Made by a program: the position numbers and the translations under genes. DNA of 64,000 nucleotides from JAGLOK01 sp023139005 (lineage in GTDB: Bacteria > Bacillota > Clostridia > Christensenellales > UMGS416): positions 26,066-90,065 of the forward strand of contig DAOWFX010000043.1 in assembly GCA_030637745.1 (NCBI GenBank), written 5' to 3'. The notes under the pieces are model-generated. The model made no database searches and had not been told where the DNA came from. It was given only the letters and a program-made list of their open reading frames with translations. Numbering within the stretch: position 1 is the first letter of the stretch; each line of letters starts with the position of its first letter. Positions 51,670-60,869 of the stretch are shown here, one piece after another.

Positions 51670-51784
51670 GCGATGGACTCAGATTTAAAATAATATGCGA
51701 ATTTAAAACTAAGTTGTATTTAAGCAAATATCTATCGGAATTTGAAAATATTTTGAATATGTTCTTTATTTTGAGCTCAACAAA

Positions 51785-51804
51785 GGGGACGTATTAGCGT
51801 CCCC
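51785..51804 (-). terminator. Terminator after the aldolase
   Basis: GGGGACG and CGTCCCC form a 7-bp GC-rich stem; on the minus strand TTTGTT follows. Confidence 0.75.
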
Positions 51805-51820
51805 CATAGTAAGTGCTTTT

Positions 51821-52750
51821 TTATGCTTTATCAGCACATCCTAATACGTTTTTAATCTTGTGTTCTACGATTGTTTGAGTATAGTCACGTGCTGCACCAA
51901 GATATTTTCTAGGATCAAATACTTCAGCATTTTCAGCAATATAGTGACGAATTGCAGCAGTTACTGCAAGACGAATATCTGTATCAATGTTAATTTTACA
52001 TACTGCCATTGAAGCAGCTTTTCTTAGCATATCCTCAGGAACACCTTGAGCATCTGCAATGCTACCACCATATTTATTTATTTCAGCTACATATTCAGGA
52101 ACAACTGATGATGCTCCGTGAAGTACTATTGGAAAGCCGGGAAGTTTTTTTGAGATTTCTTCAAGTATATCATAGCGAAGAACAGGTTCACCCTTAAACT
52201 TGAATGCTCCGTGACTTGTACCAATTGCGATTGCAAGTGAATCAACGCCTGTTTTTTCAACAAATTCATTAACTTCTTTAGGTCTTGTATAGCTTGCGTC
52301 TTCAGCTGAAACATTAACATCATCTTCAACACCTGCAAGTTGACCTAACTCGCCTTCAACTGTAACTCCTCTATCATGAGCGTAATCTACAACTTTTTTA
52401 GTAAGTGCGATATTGTCTTTAAATGAATGATGAGAACCATCTATCATAACGGATGTAAATCCACCATCAATGCATTGTTTGCATATTTCAAAATCTGCAC
52501 CATGATCTAAGTGCATTGCAATTGGAAGACCTGTTTCTTCCACAGCAGCTTCAACAAGCTTGCGAAGATATATAGGACCTGCGTATTTTCTTGCGCCGGC
52601 AGATACTTGAAGGATTAATGGTGCATTTAGTTTTTTTGCAGCATCCACGATTCCCTGTACCATTTCCATATTGTTTACATTAAAGGCACCGATAGCGTAT
52701 CCGCCGTCATATGCTTTCTGTAGCATTTCTTTTGTTGTTACGAGTGGCAT
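51821..52750 (-). CDS. fba: Class II fructose-bisphosphate aldolase
   Basis: This 309-residue zinc aldolase splits fructose-1,6-bisphosphate in glycolysis. It begins with GYAIGAFNVNNMEMVQGIVD and shows the metal and active-site segments HLDHGAD, SVMIDGSHH, VEGELGQLAG, AIGTSHGAFKF and LHGASS. The length matches the family. The ATG has TAGGAG upstream, its own promoter at 52780-52808, and a terminator, so it is monocistronic. A tagatose-bisphosphate aldolase is a less likely alternative. Confidence 0.95.
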   Translation of the reverse strand: MPLVTTKEMLQKAYDGGYAIGAFNVNNMEMVQGIVDAAKKLNAPLILQVSAGARKYAGPIYLRKLVEAAVEETGLPIAMHLDHGADFEICKQCIDGGFTSVMIDGSHHSFKDNIALTKKVVDYAHDRGVTVEGELGQLAGVEDDVNVSAEDASYTRPKEVNEFVEKTGVDSLAIAIGTSHGAFKFKGEPVLRYDILEEISKKLPGFPIVLHGASSVVPEYVAEINKYGGSIADAQGVPEDMLRKAASMAVCKINIDTDIRLAVTAAIRHYIAENAEVFDPRKYLGAARDYTQTIVEHKIKNVLGCADKA

Positions 52751-52779
52751 AATTAACTCCTAGTTGTTATTTTACAAAT

Positions 52780-52808
52780 AATATAACAAATAATGCCTTA
52801 ATCTTCAA
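52780..52808 (-). promoter_or_regulatory. Aldolase promoter
   Basis: On the minus strand TTGAAG (52808-52803) and TATATT (52785-52780) are 17 bases apart. Confidence 0.6.
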
Positions 52809-52957
52809 TACAATTGAAAGTAATATAACAATAAATAATGAGGCTTTGTCGGTTTTGCATTAGTTTAGTAGCGCATGTCTGTATACAATGTTCAATTAAT
52901 ATATATAGACAATGAAAAATATAAATATTCCTATCATTTACGAATGATACATAACAG

Positions 52958-52966
52958 TGATATAAT
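52958..52966 (+). promoter_or_regulatory. Extended -10 promoter of xpaC-telA
   Basis: TGATATAAT is a full extended -10; the -35 (TTACGA, 52938-52943) is weak. Confidence 0.5.
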
Positions 52967-52995
52967 ATAAGAACATCATTTTGAAGGAGCATATT

Positions 52996-53661
52996 ATGCA
53001 AAACAAACAGAGCGGTTGTTCAGTAGGAGTCGTTGCTGCTATTGTTGTTGTCATTGCATTGGTTTTATTCAATAAAATGATTATCTGGTGGGCATTGGGA
53101 ATCATAGGACTTATCATCATTGCAGTCGTGATTATGCTCATTTTTGTGAATCAGAAAGACAAAAAGAAGAAAAAGCAACCTGTAGCAGAAGGAATAACCT
53201 TGGGAGATGTGGAACGCTTCATTAAAAAGAGCAACATCAGACTCCAAGCTGTACGCAGAGGATATTATAAACTCGATGATATATCGATGCGAGAAGAGCT
53301 TGACACCATTTCCGATCGATGCAAGCAAATCTTCAAGATGGTAAAACAAGACCCAAAAGATATCAAAATCGCAAGACGGTTTCTCAACACCATGCTATCA
53401 TCATTGGAGCGTATCATTAGCCAATCAGTGTTGCTTTTTGATGCACCCAGTATCACACAAGAAGGCAAAGACGCATTGACCAATGCAAAAGAAGGCTTGG
53501 TATTATTACGCATAGCGACAGATTCTCAAATCAACAAGTTCTACCAAAACAATATTATGGACTTGGATGTGGAGCTTGAAGTACTCAAGAAAACACTATC
53601 CGCCAGAGGATTGCTAGAGGAAACAATAAAAGATCAGGATGAACCCACGCAACAGGAGTAG
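52996..53661 (+). CDS. xpaC: XpaC-like membrane protein
   Basis: This 221-residue protein has two adjacent N-terminal helices (about 10-48), a Lys-rich turn and a helical cytoplasmic domain (about 60-205) resembling the 5-bromo-4-chloroindolyl phosphate hydrolysis protein XpaC. I start it at ATG 52996 after AAGGAG; the TTG at 52981 precedes that site. In Firmicutes xpaC and telA are commonly paired, as here, 15 bases apart. A role in stress or envelope integrity is suspected but not established. Confidence 0.85.
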   Translation: MQNKQSGCSVGVVAAIVVVIALVLFNKMIIWWALGIIGLIIIAVVIMLIFVNQKDKKKKKQPVAEGITLGDVERFIKKSNIRLQAVRRGYYKLDDISMREELDTISDRCKQIFKMVKQDPKDIKIARRFLNTMLSSLERIISQSVLLFDAPSITQEGKDALTNAKEGLVLLRIATDSQINKFYQNNIMDLDVELEVLKKTLSARGLLEETIKDQDEPTQQE

Positions 53662-53676
53662 AGAAAGGAGCAATAC

Positions 53677-54753
53677 ATGGACAAAAGCAAACAATTACAG
53701 GTATTATCCAACGAAGTCACCATGGATGAGTTCACACCCGAAGAAACTACGAGAGTCAATGAACTCGTTCAATCAATCGACGTCACGGATACACAGTCTG
53801 TCATACAATTCGGTGTCGGCGCACAGACGGAGATTGCGGATTTTTCAGATACAGTTTTAGAACAGGTGCGTAGCAAGGACAGCGGATATGTTGGCGAGGC
53901 GTTATCCAACTTGATGGTCAATGTAAAAGATATCAACGTCGATAGTGTTGCATCCTCCAAGCGTGGCGGATTATTCAACTCTTTGGCACGACGCATCAGA
54001 AAGTTTGTCGCACGTTATGACAAGCTATCTGTTCAAATTGATAAGATTATCCAAGAGCTTGAAGAAGCACGCGATGGATTGTTTCGGGATATTGAATTGC
54101 TAGACCAGCTCTATGACAAGAACTATGGGTACATGAAGGAGTTGGATATCTTCATTGCAGCAGGAGATATACGCATCAAAGAGCTTAAAGACGATATGCT
54201 TCCTGTTATGAGAAAAGAAGCGGAAGAAGCAAGCGATGCAGTAAAAGCCCAAGCACTGCGTGACATGGAATCAATGGTCAATCGTTTTGAAAAGAAATTA
54301 CACGATTTGAAGCTTTCTCGTGTTGTTGCAATACAGTCCATGCCACAGATACGATTGGTGCAAAACAACGATCAAGTGTTAGTTGAACGTATTCAATCAT
54401 CCTTATTGAATGCAATTCCTCTATGGAAGAATCAAATCGTCATCGCAATCACTATCTTTAGGCAACGCTCAGCCCTTGAGATTCAAAAGCAGGTCACCGA
54501 TACTACCAATGATCTGTTGAAGAAGAATGCAGAAATGCTTAAGACAGGTACGATCGAAACCGCAAAGGAAGCAGAGCGTGGTATTGTAGAGATTGAAACA
54601 TTACGTCAAGTCAATTCAGATTTGATTGAGACTATCACGGAAAGTCTACGCATACAACAAGAAGGCAGTATCGCACGAAAGGCAGTAGAGGTAGAGCTCA
54701 AGCAGCTAGAAAATGAGCTAAAGCAAAAGCTCATTGAAGCAAAAAGCGAATGA
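53677..54753 (+). CDS. telA: TelA family toxic-anion resistance protein
   Basis: This 358-residue, mostly helical cytoplasmic protein contains the TelA pattern: FSDTVLEQVRSKDSGYVGEA near residue 57, LARRIRKFVARYDKLSVQID, and the C-terminal VQNNDQVLVERIQSSLLNAI region followed by long coiled coils. TelA homologues are linked to tellurite and cell-envelope antibiotic tolerance. It is in an operon with xpaC and ends at a strong terminator. Confidence 0.92.
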   Translation: MDKSKQLQVLSNEVTMDEFTPEETTRVNELVQSIDVTDTQSVIQFGVGAQTEIADFSDTVLEQVRSKDSGYVGEALSNLMVNVKDINVDSVASSKRGGLFNSLARRIRKFVARYDKLSVQIDKIIQELEEARDGLFRDIELLDQLYDKNYGYMKELDIFIAAGDIRIKELKDDMLPVMRKEAEEASDAVKAQALRDMESMVNRFEKKLHDLKLSRVVAIQSMPQIRLVQNNDQVLVERIQSSLLNAIPLWKNQIVIAITIFRQRSALEIQKQVTDTTNDLLKKNAEMLKTGTIETAKEAERGIVEIETLRQVNSDLIETITESLRIQQEGSIARKAVEVELKQLENELKQKLIEAKSE

Positions 54754-54760
54754 TCACATC

Positions 54761-54786
54761 AAGAGCCGATATGAATCGGCTCTTTT
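54761..54786 (+). terminator. Terminator after telA
   Basis: AAGAGCCGAT and ATCGGCTCTT form a 10-bp stem with loop ATGA, followed by TT and a GT-rich stretch. Confidence 0.88.
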
Positions 54787-54844
54787 GTTATATTAACAAA
54801 TCATGAATCATGACTACATAGTCCATGACGAGATAATAGATTTA

Positions 54845-54853
54845 TGTTATAAT
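54845..54853 (+). promoter_or_regulatory. Extended -10 promoter abutting the WbuB-like start codon
   Basis: TGTTATAAT is a full extended -10. The transcription start should fall at 54859-54862, at the ATG of the next gene. Confidence 0.55.
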
Positions 54854-54861
54854 TATTTGAT

Positions 54862-56073
54862 ATGATTATCCAAGTTGTGACACAATATTTTTACCCCGAG
54901 CCGATGCGTATTAACGATATCGTAAAGGTGCTTGTGGAAAAAGGCCATACAGTCAATGTACTCACTGGGATTCCCAATTACCCCGAAGGCAAAGTTCTTG
55001 ATGATTACAAAGGTAAAAACTACAAAAAGCACCAACAGGAAGTTATCTTTGGGGCTAATGTAGTTCGCTCGAGGCTAATCGGTCGCGGTAAGGGTTCGCT
55101 TAGATTATTGCTTAACTATATCTCGTTTGCACTTTTTGCATCCATAAAAGCAAGGAGCTTAAAGAAGAATGCAGATGTTGTTTTTATTCAACAACACTCA
55201 CCTATCACATTGTGCAAACCTGCATATGTATATGCAAGAAGAGCACATTGTCCGGTTGTGCTCAACTGTCTGGATCTATGGCCCGAAAGCATTACTTCAC
55301 GTATGTATTTAAGCGAGAAGTCGTTTTTATATAAAAGGCTTAAAAACTATTGCAAAAGAATATACAATAAGGCAACTGTATTAATTGCAACATCAAGTGG
55401 GTTTGCAGATTATTTTACAGATGTATTGGGGATGAATCGTGACGTGATTCATATTCCACAATACGCAGAGGATATCTTCAATGCAAAACCCATGCCTAAG
55501 ACCAAAGGGCTCAATCTATTGTTTGCAGGCAATGTCGGAAAATCACAATCAGTAGATACTATTATCCGTGCCGCGTCATTGCTCAAGGACAAAAAGGACA
55601 TTCATTGGCATATTGTCGGTGATGGCAGTGCATTGAATGAGTGCAAAGCACTTGCAGATGATTTGGGTGTATCACATCAGGTTACATTCCATGGAAGACA
55701 ACCATTGGATACAATGCCAAAATTTTATGAAACAGCTGACATATTGCTTGTTACACTCAAGGCCAATCATTTTATCGAATTGACGCTTCCGGGAAAAGTA
55801 CAGACATATATGGCAGCAGGAAGGCCCATACTGGCAGCTGCTGGTGGAGAAACCACTAAAGTCATAGAGGATGCTAAGTGCGGATTGGCATGTGCATCTG
55901 AAGATTTCATATCTCTTGCCAAAAATGTAGACATGCTTTTAAAGAATAATAAAGCACTTGCAAAGTATGCAAGCAATGCAAGAGCATATTATGAAGAAAA
56001 TTACAGTCAAGACAAGTTCTTTAATGATATAATAAGAACAATGGAAATTTCAGTAGAATGTACAGAGAAATAA
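54862..56073 (+). CDS. WbuB-like glycosyltransferase (GT4), probable L-FucNAc transferase
   Basis: This 403-residue GT-B enzyme starts IIQVVTQYFYPEPMRIND, the family's usual N terminus, so the start at ATG 54862 is secure although it has no ribosome site. Other features are LTGIPNYPEG, NCLDLWPESI, LLFAGNVGKSQSVDTI, and the donor-site region ELTLPGKVQTYMAAGRPIL. These resemble WbuB of E. coli, encoded next to the FnlABC genes for UDP-L-FucNAc. Here the CapE/CapF/CapG set follows, so transfer of L-FucNAc is a reasonable inference. It is the first gene of the locus running to the window end. Confidence 0.85.
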   Translation: MIIQVVTQYFYPEPMRINDIVKVLVEKGHTVNVLTGIPNYPEGKVLDDYKGKNYKKHQQEVIFGANVVRSRLIGRGKGSLRLLLNYISFALFASIKARSLKKNADVVFIQQHSPITLCKPAYVYARRAHCPVVLNCLDLWPESITSRMYLSEKSFLYKRLKNYCKRIYNKATVLIATSSGFADYFTDVLGMNRDVIHIPQYAEDIFNAKPMPKTKGLNLLFAGNVGKSQSVDTIIRAASLLKDKKDIHWHIVGDGSALNECKALADDLGVSHQVTFHGRQPLDTMPKFYETADILLVTLKANHFIELTLPGKVQTYMAAGRPILAAAGGETTKVIEDAKCGLACASEDFISLAKNVDMLLKNNKALAKYASNARAYYEENYSQDKFFNDIIRTMEISVECTEK

Positions 56074-56091
56074 TTCATTTTGGAGGACACC

Positions 56092-57096
56092 ATGTTTAAA
56101 GGGAAAGTATTATTGGTTACAGGCGGTACCGGCTCATTTGGAAATGCAGTAATTGACCGATTTTTAGAAACAGACATTGCAGAAATCAGGATTTTTTCAA
56201 GAGATGAAAAAAAGCAACATGATATGCGCAAAAAGCATAATAATGATAAGCTCAAGTTTTATATTGGTGATGTGCGAGATAAGCGCAGTGTGGATTATGC
56301 GATGACGGGCGTTGATTATGTATTTCATGCAGCAGCACTCAAGCAAGTACCATCATGTGAGTTTTATCCCATGGAAGCTGTCAAGACCAATGTTTTAGGC
56401 ACAGAGAACGTGTTGGATTCGGCTATAGAAGCAGGAGTTACCAAGGTGATATGTCTTTCAACCGATAAAGCGGTCTATCCCATTAACGCAATGGGAATAT
56501 CCAAAGCACTCATGGAAAAGGTCATGGTTGCAAAGGCGAGGAATGCAGATAATACTATCATATGCGCAACGCGATATGGCAATGTCATGGCATCTCGTGG
56601 TTCGGTCATTCCGATTTTTGTAAACCAGATAAAAGAGGGAAAAGACTTGACCATCACAGATCCTAACATGACTCGCTTCTTGATGTCACTCGAGGAAGCA
56701 GTAGAGCTTGTATTATATGCATATAAAAATGCAGAACCCGGAGATATCTTTGTGCAAAAATCACCTGCGTGTACAGTTAAAGTTTTAGCTGAAGCATTAA
56801 AGGAATTGTTTTCATCAGATGTTGCTATCAAGACAATTGGCACGCGCCACGGGGAAAAGCTTTTTGAAACATTACTTACACGCGAGGAAATGACCACCGC
56901 AAAAGACCTTCCTGGATATTATCGGATATTACCAGATAATAGAGATTTAAACTATGAAAAGTATTATTCAGAAGGCGAAACAGAACTTTCTGTAGGTATA
57001 GATTATAATTCACACAACACAGAGCGTCTCGAAGTTGCACAGGTAAAAGAGAAATTGCTGGAACTTTCATATATACAAGATGAGTTGAAAGGATAA
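56092..57096 (+). CDS. capE: UDP-GlcNAc 4,6-dehydratase/5-epimerase, CapE type
   Basis: This 334-residue SDR-type enzyme begins with TGGTGSFGNAVIDRFL. The active-site segment is PINAMGISKALMEK, with Met in place of the usual Tyr, as in CapE/WbjB; this argues against a FlaA1/PseB-type enzyme. It makes the 4-keto-6-deoxy intermediate of UDP-L-FucNAc synthesis from UDP-GlcNAc. I start it at ATG 56092 with GGAGG upstream; the TTG at 56080 is inside that site. capF follows after six bases. Confidence 0.9.
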   Translation: MFKGKVLLVTGGTGSFGNAVIDRFLETDIAEIRIFSRDEKKQHDMRKKHNNDKLKFYIGDVRDKRSVDYAMTGVDYVFHAAALKQVPSCEFYPMEAVKTNVLGTENVLDSAIEAGVTKVICLSTDKAVYPINAMGISKALMEKVMVAKARNADNTIICATRYGNVMASRGSVIPIFVNQIKEGKDLTITDPNMTRFLMSLEEAVELVLYAYKNAEPGDIFVQKSPACTVKVLAEALKELFSSDVAIKTIGTRHGEKLFETLLTREEMTTAKDLPGYYRILPDNRDLNYEKYYSEGETELSVGIDYNSHNTERLEVAQVKEKLLELSYIQDELKG

Positions 57097-57102
57097 CAAT
57101 CA

Positions 57103-58212
57103 ATGAGAAAGTGTTTAGTCACCGGAGCGAATGGATTTGTCGGAAGAAACCTATGCGTTCATCTTGAAAACATGCAAGATGTTGAAGTAATCCGCTTTGA
57201 TATTAACAATACAAATAATGAGCTTCATGAGTTTTGCAAAGATGCTGATTTCATATTTCATTTTGCCGGTATCAATCGTCCAAAAAGAGAAGATGAGTTT
57301 GAAAAGGGCAATGTTTCATTAACTGTTGAAATCATATCCATACTAGAAGATGCAGGCAAAAAAACGCCGATATTGGTATCTTCATCAACTCAAGCAGTTT
57401 TGGACAACCCCTATGGGATCAGCAAGAAACACGCCGAGGATATTGTTTTAGAATACGGAAAGAATGCACCGATATATATATATCGTTTCCCAAATTTATT
57501 CGGGAAATGGTGCAAACCAAACTACAATAGCGTTGTTGCTACATTTTGCTACAACATCGCACATGATATCCCCATACAAATTAATGATGAGGATCATCTG
57601 CTGACATTGTGCTATATCGATGATGTGGTACGCGAATGTATTAAAGCATTAGAAGGCAAAAAGAAGTCTGCAAGTGATGGTTTCTGTCGTGTGAGTACTA
57701 CCTATCAAGTTACACTAGGGGAGCTTGCAGAAAAGTTATATACGTATCATGATATTCGTAAGACGGGTGTTTTGCCTGATATGAATGATTCATTTACGAG
57801 GGTACTATACTCAACATATCTATCCTACTTGGAGGAGGATCACTTCTCCTATTTCCCAACATTGCATAGTGATGAAAGAGGATGGTTATTTGAACTGATT
57901 AAACAGCCTTCATTCGGACAAATCTTTGTATCCGTTACAAAAAAAGGTGTTACGCGAGGCAATCATTATCACCATACTAAGGTTGAAAAATTTACCGTAG
58001 TCCAAGGAGAAGCGATTATTCGATTTAGGAAAATTAATAGCGAAAAAGTGCTAGAATATAAAGTATTCGGAGAAAAACCGGAAATCGTAGACATTCCTCC
58101 GGGTTATACGCACCACATCGAAAATATTGGAGATACCGATGTGCTAACTTTGTTCTGGGCATGTGAGATGTTTAATCCTGAGAATCCAGATACGATTTAT
58201 CTTAAGGTTTAA
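57103..58212 (+). CDS. capF: CapF: SDR reductase fused to cupin
   Basis: This 369-residue bifunctional protein has an N-terminal SDR domain (VTGANGFVGRNLCVHL; YGISKKHAE) and a C-terminal cupin (about 245-369; DERGWLFELIKQPSFGQIFV, GNHYHHTKVEKFTVVQG, PPGYTHHIENIG). CapF performs 3-epimerisation through the cupin and 4-reduction through the SDR domain in UDP-L-FucNAc synthesis. The cupin His residues are present. The start follows AAAGGA. The next gene in the pathway, capG, is separated from it by an unrelated 1.5-kb gene. Confidence 0.92.
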   Translation: MRKCLVTGANGFVGRNLCVHLENMQDVEVIRFDINNTNNELHEFCKDADFIFHFAGINRPKREDEFEKGNVSLTVEIISILEDAGKKTPILVSSSTQAVLDNPYGISKKHAEDIVLEYGKNAPIYIYRFPNLFGKWCKPNYNSVVATFCYNIAHDIPIQINDEDHLLTLCYIDDVVRECIKALEGKKKSASDGFCRVSTTYQVTLGELAEKLYTYHDIRKTGVLPDMNDSFTRVLYSTYLSYLEEDHFSYFPTLHSDERGWLFELIKQPSFGQIFVSVTKKGVTRGNHYHHTKVEKFTVVQGEAIIRFRKINSEKVLEYKVFGEKPEIVDIPPGYTHHIENIGDTDVLTLFWACEMFNPENPDTIYLKV

Positions 58213-58222
58213 GGAGGTATAT

Positions 58223-59743
58223 TTGGATATAGTCCTGCAAACAGTGATTACTATATTTGGTATTATGCTTAATGTATTAGGAGCATGGTATATTTCAAGA
58301 TGTTTGATTAATAAAACAGAATATGAAATGAAAAAGGAAACCGTGGCCTGTTATTCATGGAATGATAATTATGTATTAAGCGGAATTAAACAGAAAATTG
58401 AAGGTAATTGGGGCATTACTTATATTGGTCTAGGAGCCATGTTGCAAATAGGAAGTTTGATATTTAACAAAAAGGCTTTTATATTTTCCTCATTCTTAAC
58501 ATGGTTAAGCATCACGATTATTATAAGCATATTGATTCTGAGTATGTCATTGTTATTTATAAGAACAAATATTGGAATAAAAAAGAAATATATTCATCTA
58601 GTGAAAAGCTATATTATTAAACATAGACCTATTCATGATAAAATAAATATTAAGGACATTGTTAGATATATTAATTATGTAGATAGTGATTATAAAGCAG
58701 AATTATTTTCGAGAGCAGAAGTTGTTGAAAAGTTCAATAATATTTTTAAATTACCAGAAAGCAAAGTTAAACTGGATGCGATTAAAAAACTAAAGACTAA
58801 TAAGGAATCTTATATTAAAATAATTAAGGCAAATAGAGAATTAAAAAAAACATTATCCTCCAAGAACAACATAGCAAAGGAAGAAGTTGCTAAAAAACAA
58901 AAAACAAAAAAAGATGGTTCGCAATCTACAGAAAAGTTTTTTAATTGGATTAAAAATCATAAGCTAAAAGTCTTATTGGTTATATTATTATTTACAATTA
59001 TTATTGTTCCCATAATTATAAACTTAAGCTTTGTAAAAAATGGCATAATACTTGTAAAATGGGAAGCAAAAGATGTGCTAATTTACTATGGAAGTGTGCT
59101 TGCTTTTCTAGGAACTTCTTTTTTGGGAGCATTAACATTATATCTGAGTAATAAGAATAGTAGTGCGAATAAAAAATTAATGGAAATGCAGTATATAAGT
59201 CAAAATGAAATTTTGATTGAAACCCCACAAGAAAATGAAGCGTCAGTATATTTAGAAGAACAAGACGTGAGTCATAGAGGGGGATATTCAGTATTACAGT
59301 TAGAAGCAGATGACACAAACTCGTTGTGGTTTTATTCTAAAATAGATTTGAGTTCAAATAGCAATAATATTAGTTTTCGAGTTAAACATTTACAGTTTCA
59401 CGCATTTATAAATCCACAAAAAATCCCTCCTAATTTTTTCAGATATAAAAATAGTGAAGAAGACTTTTCACCACTATATGTTATATCTGAGAACAATAAG
59501 TATTATTCTAGAGTAGGTATCATTATATATATGTCTGAAGATTTGTATAATCGAGTAATAAAGCAAGAAGGATTATTAATAAATGGTGAAATAGAAGTAT
59601 TAACTGGTGCAGAGATAATTAGAATATATCAATTTAACATAATGTTTATTAATAAAATCATAGAAAGTGACTACACAGAAATATCACGAGGTTTTAAAAA
59701 AACACTTCAATACTATATTAGAACAACAGAAAAGAGGGATTGA
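58223..59743 (+). CDS. Unknown AT-rich membrane protein inserted between capF and capG
   Basis: This encodes about 506 residues. I start it at TTG 58223 with AAGGAGG upstream, giving an N-terminal helix; the longer frame starts inside capF. It has an N-terminal membrane helix, a pair near residues 65-110, a long Lys-rich cytoplasmic linker (about 120-240), a helix near 250-270 and another near 290-315 with VLIYYGSVLAFLGTSFLGAL, then a soluble C-terminal domain. That last motif resembles a short membrane module seen in uncharacterised Firmicute proteins. Base composition is more AT-rich than the flanking cap genes, which suggests separate origin. No function is known. Confidence 0.6.
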   Translation: MDIVLQTVITIFGIMLNVLGAWYISRCLINKTEYEMKKETVACYSWNDNYVLSGIKQKIEGNWGITYIGLGAMLQIGSLIFNKKAFIFSSFLTWLSITIIISILILSMSLLFIRTNIGIKKKYIHLVKSYIIKHRPIHDKINIKDIVRYINYVDSDYKAELFSRAEVVEKFNNIFKLPESKVKLDAIKKLKTNKESYIKIIKANRELKKTLSSKNNIAKEEVAKKQKTKKDGSQSTEKFFNWIKNHKLKVLLVILLFTIIIVPIIINLSFVKNGIILVKWEAKDVLIYYGSVLAFLGTSFLGALTLYLSNKNSSANKKLMEMQYISQNEILIETPQENEASVYLEEQDVSHRGGYSVLQLEADDTNSLWFYSKIDLSSNSNNISFRVKHLQFHAFINPQKIPPNFFRYKNSEEDFSPLYVISENNKYYSRVGIIIYMSEDLYNRVIKQEGLLINGEIEVLTGAEIIRIYQFNIMFINKIIESDYTEISRGFKKTLQYYIRTTEKRD

Positions 59744-59744
59744 T

Positions 59745-60869
59745 ATGAAAAAGTTAAAAGTTATGACCATCGTCGGGACACGTCCTGAAATCATACGATT
59801 ATCTGCTGTGATGAAAGCCATGGATAAGTACTTTGACCATGTATTAGTTCATACAGGACAGAATTGGGATTACACATTAAACCAAGTGTTCTTTGAAGAG
59901 TTGGGCATCAAAAAGCCTGATTATTCTCTGGACTCAGTTGGCGATAGCCTAGGGCAAACAGTGGGTAATATTATCGCCAAATCATATGATTTGATGAAGC
60001 AAATACAGCCTGATGCGCTCCTTATACTAGGAGATACCAATTCAGCACTTGCAGCATATGCTGCAAAGCGGCTCAAGATTCCCGTATTTCATATGGAGGC
60101 AGGTAACAGATGCTTTGATCAAAATGTACCAGAGGAGATTAATAGAAGAATCGTAGATCATATGAGTGATGTCAATCTCTGCTATACAGAGCACTCCAGA
60201 AGATATTTACTTGCAGAAGGTAAAAGACCCGATCACTTGTTTGTAACGGGCTCTCCCATGGCAGAAGTATTAGCAAACCATATGGATTCAATTGAAAAAA
60301 GTACAGTACTTGATGAACTTTCACTTGAAGGTGGCAAGTATATGTTGGTTTCTGCACATAGAGAAGAAAACATCGACAATGAAAAAACATTTGAATCCCT
60401 AATGAACGCCATCAATATGGCAGCAGAAAAGTATAATATGCCTATTGTATATTCAACACATCCACGTTCACTTAATCGCATAAAAGACAGTGGATTTGAA
60501 TTTAATCCACTGGTTAAGAATCTCAAGCCTTTTGGATTCTTTGACTACAACAAGCTCCAAAAGAATGCCTTTTGCGTGCTATCAGATAGCGGTACACTTT
60601 CAGAGGAAAGTGCCATGTTGGATTTCCCGGGTGTACTCATCAGAACTAGTACAGAACGTCCTGAAGTGTTGGACAAAGGGACAGTAATCATCGGTGGTGT
60701 CACATTTGATAATATCAGTCGCGCGATAGCGCTTTCAAGGGAAATGCATGATAACAATGAACCTACAGTTCTGGCTACAGATTATTGTGATAAAAACGTA
60801 TCGGTTAAGGTTGTTAAAATCATCCAAAGTTACACAGGTATCATCAATGACGTCATCTGGAGAAAATAA
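59745..60869 (+). CDS. capG: UDP-sugar 2-epimerase, CapG/FnlC type
   Basis: This 374-residue enzyme resembles non-hydrolysing UDP-GlcNAc 2-epimerases (WecB), with VGTRPEIIRLSAVMKA, HTGQNWDYTLNQVFFEEL, HMEAGNRCFDQNVPEEINRR and SDSGTLSEESAMLDFPGV. Next to capE and capF it is most likely CapG, which performs the final C2 epimerisation to UDP-L-FucNAc. The WecB alternative (UDP-ManNAc) cannot be excluded. I start it at ATG 59745 after GAGGG; the frame from 59667 overlaps the previous gene. It is coupled to the ABC gene (TAATG). Confidence 0.88.
   Translation: MKKLKVMTIVGTRPEIIRLSAVMKAMDKYFDHVLVHTGQNWDYTLNQVFFEELGIKKPDYSLDSVGDSLGQTVGNIIAKSYDLMKQIQPDALLILGDTNSALAAYAAKRLKIPVFHMEAGNRCFDQNVPEEINRRIVDHMSDVNLCYTEHSRRYLLAEGKRPDHLFVTGSPMAEVLANHMDSIEKSTVLDELSLEGGKYMLVSAHREENIDNEKTFESLMNAINMAAEKYNMPIVYSTHPRSLNRIKDSGFEFNPLVKNLKPFGFFDYNKLQKNAFCVLSDSGTLSEESAMLDFPGVLIRTSTERPEVLDKGTVIIGGVTFDNISRAIALSREMHDNNEPTVLATDYCDKNVSVKVVKIIQSYTGIINDVIWRK

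Noticed and set aside
58163..58222. Longer N terminus for the gene between capF and capG
   Set aside because: It would start inside capF, and the AAGGAGG site at 58211-58217 points to TTG 58223.
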